64,000 nucleotides of DNA, from NCBI GenBank assembly GCA_905116865.2, contig CAJHNH020008112.1, forward strand, positions 330,716 to 394,715, read 5' to 3'. Positions within the stretch are counted from its first letter, which is position 1. Each line of letters starts with the position of its first letter. Origin of the DNA: Candidula unifasciata. Taxonomy: Eukaryota > Mollusca > Gastropoda > Stylommatophora > Geomitridae. The notes under the pieces are model-generated. The model did not search any database and was not told where the DNA came from. It saw only the letters and a program-made list of their open reading frames with translations. Below are positions 61,462-64,000 of this stretch, piece by piece. Both the position numbers and the translations under genes were made by a program.

Positions 61462-61530
61462 CTGAGTAAAATAAAAGAAGCATATTTTTCAGATGCTTAA
61501 ACAATAAGCAACCTCATAGGAAAAGAATCT

Positions 61531-61800
61531 TTACCTTCTGAACTGTCAACACAGTTTAGTCTAAAATCCTAGAGCTACAGATCTTGGCATTCTCTGGCTG
61601 CACGTGTCTTTCCACTCCACTGGCAAGACATCAACGTGGCTGCTTCAGGATATGTCAGGTGATTTTGTGTATTCGTGCCCTTTTGTTTGATTTATGTACA
61701 TGATAATGAAGACTCTACAGCTGCAATGTTCAGTTTTCGTTTGTGTTTGTTATACTGTGAAACTCGCTGATCTACTTTTTTTTTTCACTTTTATATCCTG
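61531..61800 (+). mobile_element. Second copy of the 55167-55491 element
   Basis: Shares CCTTCTGAACTGTCAACACA, GGTGATTTTGTGTATTCGTG, GATAATGAAGACTCTACAGC and TTTGTTATACTGTGAAACTC with the other copy, diverged in the middle. Confidence 0.62.
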
Positions 61801-62215
61801 CCATGATAAACTCTGACAGAAGGTCCTGATTGTTCATCCACGACAAGTCTGTCCTTTGGAAACAAGCAACGGAGTCAGCAGTGAAACAAGATTATTATGG
61901 CCTGGAGAGAATGAGGCGCCTGGGTGTAACCAAGGGTCTGGCTGGCTCACTACATTCAGGGGAAAGGCAAGATGGACATATAACCAGATTACGAGCGGTA
62001 CCATTTGGATTTGAACTCTGCGCTGGCTGCTGAAGATAAAGACGGAGCACAAAAGGGAAGGATCCGAGTGCTGTGATGTCAGTTCTTGTCTCAATTCAAC
62101 TCAACTCATGACAAGTCTGGTTCCAGGACTTGAGTGTAAATTCATTTTATAGATCTGATTTACGTGTGGGTTCCTAGTCTCTCAGGCAGATGCACTCTGA
62201 CCTCACAGAAAATGA
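61801..62215 (-). repeat. Family E repeat, split by LINE-F
   Basis: E sequence 61801-61851 (GATAAACTCTGACAGAAGGT, TTGTTCATCCAC) and 62110-62215 (GTTCCAGGACTTGAG, TCTCAGGCAGATGCACTCTG) flank a LINE-F piece. Confidence 0.72.
61852..62109 (+). mobile_element. LINE-F 3' insertion with TSD
   Basis: Has [38 protein letters not shown] and GCGCTGGCTGCTGAAGATAA, and the tail CAATTCAACTCAACTCAT. GACAAGTCTG flanks it at 61842-61851 and 62110-62119. Only 258 bp, severely 5'-truncated. Confidence 0.82.
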
Positions 62216-62229
62216 CAATCATATCACTG

Positions 62230-62523
62230 ACGTCCATCCCCGTGTGGGGTCCAGGGTCCTACTGTGTGAACAACAAGAACTTACCCACTGCCTCCCCAAA
62301 AAGCATATCGTAAAAGTTGACTGAGGGTTTTCCTCTAAGTATGAGTGCATCTGCCTTAGAGGCGAGGAACCAGCAGACTGCATACAGACAAGTCAGATCT
62401 GTAAAAACAGATGTGCACTCAACACTCAGGTTCTGGAACAAGTGTAAAGTCCAGAGGTGGATGAACAATGAGAACTTTTCGCCAGAGTTTACAGCCCGTG
62501 AACACGAAGAAGAAAAAGAAGAA
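62230..62523 (+). repeat. Family E repeat with GAA tail
   Basis: CCCCGTGTGGGGTCCAGGGT, CTGCCTTAGAGGCGAGGAAC, GTGCACTCAACACTCAGGTT, AACACGAAGAAGAAAAAGAA. Confidence 0.85.
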
Positions 62524-62679
62524 GTTGGGAATCTGTTTCTAGGATGACTGCGGAGAGATGTAGATAGGTTCTGACCAGTAGGAGCTAGGTTCTTGGTGCA
62601 TCACATGTGGTTGAGCTCCTCTGCATCCAGGAGGGAAAAAAAAAAACAAGCACAGATGACATACAAGTTTGAAATAAAG

Positions 62680-63045
62680 AAAATAGTGATGTTTAAGATC
62701 AAAGTCTATTTGGGCAGTAATGTAGATATAGATGGGAGACTGATAGAGATATCAAAATATGTATACAAAAGGCAAGAGCAGCTTTTATAGCACTAGGAAA
62801 TTTGTGAAGGTCAAAAGAAGTTAAAATTATTATTAAACTAAAAATGTTCAATCAGTACTGTTAAATGGAGTAGAAACATGGAGAACAACTAAGGCAATTA
62901 TTAATAAACTACAAACATTCATTAACTCGTGCCTGTGCAGAATAGATGGAATTAAATGGTATGATAGAAACACTAATGTAGAGCTGCACGCGAAAGCAAA
63001 GAACAGAACAACTTGGTGTGAGTTAGAGTTCCACGCGTTTATATG
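62680..63045 (+). mobile_element. LINE remnant (YLGS to YGVET)
   Basis: FKIKVYLGSNVDIDGRLIEI, then SVLLNGVETWRTTKAIINKL, LCRIDGIKWYD. This is the family of 28270-28725, truncated where it meets LINE-F. Confidence 0.75.
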
Positions 63046-63049
63046 TGAA

Positions 63050-63715
63050 AATTCAGAGATGAAGCGGATGTACTGATCTACACAGATGGGTCCGTTGTTC
63101 AAGGACAAAAAAGTGCATTGGCATTTACTGCGTGCTCTGCAGGCAGAACAGACCAGGAGGCCAGTTGTGCTTTCTGTATAGCATCATGACAATGGAGGTT
63201 ATGGAGGTAACACAAGCTTTTATTTATCTAGAATCACAGGGCTATTCTCACAAGTGTGTGCTGAGTGATTCTGTGAACGGGCTTTGTACACACAGTGGAT
63301 CGAGTCTTTGCAAAACTCTACCGTGCCTGGAGTTACCTTCATCTTTGTCCCAGGGAATGCAGGTGTTGTTGGCAATGAAAGAGCCGACAGATTAGCCAGC
63401 TCTGCCTTAGCTACAGAGGACCGGCCCAATGATCATGCTGATATTGTTGACGCCATTAGAGAGGTAAGGCTTGGAGGATTTTGAGAGCAGCATATCCACA
63501 TCTTTGCTAAGAGTGCAAGAATTGGGAGTAAAGATCTGCACAGCCAGGTATGAGAAGTACACTGGACGCACGAGAAGTCTTGTCAACCAAAACAGGACTG
63601 GAACTATCAAACGCGGGACGCTGATAAATATGTTGAAGGGGGAGTGTGAGCACCTATGGACTTGTCCGGAGTGTCGTGAAGAAAACCCACGTCATAACTC
63701 ATTCCCATAAATAAA
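63050..63715 (+). mobile_element. LINE-F RNase H domain, most complete copy
   Basis: VLIYTDGSVVQGQKSALAF carries the first catalytic Asp (YTDGS). CVLSDSVNGLCT carries the LSDS Asp. VPGNAGVVGNERADRLASSA carries the last motif, where NAG replaces the usual HAG. The central Glu helix (MEVMEVTQAF) is in another frame. Downstream are KYTGRTRSLVNQNRTG and ECEHLWTCPECREEN, a Cys-rich end (C-x-x-C) that in full elements may bind zinc (inference). Frameshifts near 63185 and 63280 inactivate it. Confidence 0.83.
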
Positions 63716-63719
63716 CAGA

Positions 63720-63768
63720 GGGGGGGGGGGGGGGGGGGGGAAGGGGGGGGGGGGGGGGGGGGGGGGGG
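63720..63768. repeat. Poly-G tract
   Basis: G21, AA, G26. It directly follows the LINE-F copy. Confidence 0.97.
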
Positions 63769-64000
63769 TGAGGCCGTTAAATATTATGAATTAATCAAGT
63801 AACAGAAAGTGTATTATTGGTATTGGTATTCATAGAAAAAATTAGTATTTGATTGGGTCTGCTGTCTGTCTCCACTGATAGTATCAATTCTGATTCTGCA
63901 TGAGTCCTTCTGAGGGCTCTTGGTGGCCGTTAAGTGCCATATACATATGAAAATATAAATCCACACATACATATATTTATATATCATAGTAGTACTTGAT
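63769..64000. other. Sequence to window end, unassigned
   Basis: No gene. I looked here and back to 61462 for the missing first RUBCN exon (an ATG frame ending two bases into a codon before GT on the minus strand) and found none. Confidence 0.45.

Noticed and set aside
61462..64000. Search for the first RUBCN coding exon
   Set aside because: No minus-strand ATG frame with a fitting donor and phase was found. The region is LINE and family E sequence.

Overview
The window is eukaryotic, animal-type genomic DNA. It has long introns, GT-AG exons, dense decayed non-LTR retrotransposons (LINEs), tRNA-derived SINEs, minisatellites and long homopolymers, and no operons or compact ORFs. The repeat style and the diverged protein suggest a lophotrochozoan invertebrate, probably a mollusc. 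This is inference; no marker here fixes the species.

One host gene explains all the convincing coding sequence. It is a large, partial, minus-strand orthologue of RUBCN (Rubicon), the RUN-domain, Beclin-1/PI3K-complex-binding negative regulator of autophagy and endosome maturation. I found sixteen exons by eye, running from 61461 down to 1237. All carry AG/GT junctions and their phases agree at every junction, giving 1072 whole or split codons in one frame. In transcript order they encode most of the RUN domain (exons at 61311, 60095 and 47509), a Ser-rich linker with one 1632-base exon (45939 and 41713), the conserved EGQSL / ENAHF / DEEIRELRQ stretch (29373 and 23964), five very small exons (22181 to 9321), and the start of the zinc-binding Rubicon-homology domain (8255, 6354, 2380, 1237). 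The start-codon exon lies beyond the right edge and the rest of the zinc domain beyond the left edge. Exon numbers below count the missing first coding exon as exon 1. Residue numbers are for the partial protein, starting at the first whole codon of exon 2.

Everything else is intronic. LINE remnants form at least four groups, labelled here for convenience: LINE-A (3' tail AATG or GATG), LINE-B (TTGA tail), LINE-C (tail GATGAT) and LINE-F (encodes RNase H, tail of TCAACT units). Non-autonomous repeats are labelled S1 to S6 (SINE-like, several with tRNA-like heads), D and E (about 200 to 300 bp; E ends in GAA repeats), G, H, J, and a TIR element. Tandem arrays have units of 58, 45, 46, 40 and 37 bp, plus GAA, GAT-rich, CT and poly-G/C tracts. 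All these labels are local, not database names.

The most notable observations are these. (1) The Rubicon gene is reconstructed across 60 kb. (2) A decayed second copy of part of RUN exon 3 lies about 0.4 kb upstream of the real one. (3) Three consecutive small exons are frame-symmetric (66, 54 and 69 bp). (4) Several nested insertions have visible target-site duplications. (5) A TIR element has a 25-bp direct flank repeat at one site and a 9-bp one at the other. (6) Poly-G/C tracts repeatedly sit at the same slot of one repeat family. (7) A 369-codon open frame runs through a 45-bp minisatellite. I saw no evidence of a novel defence or prokaryote-like system.
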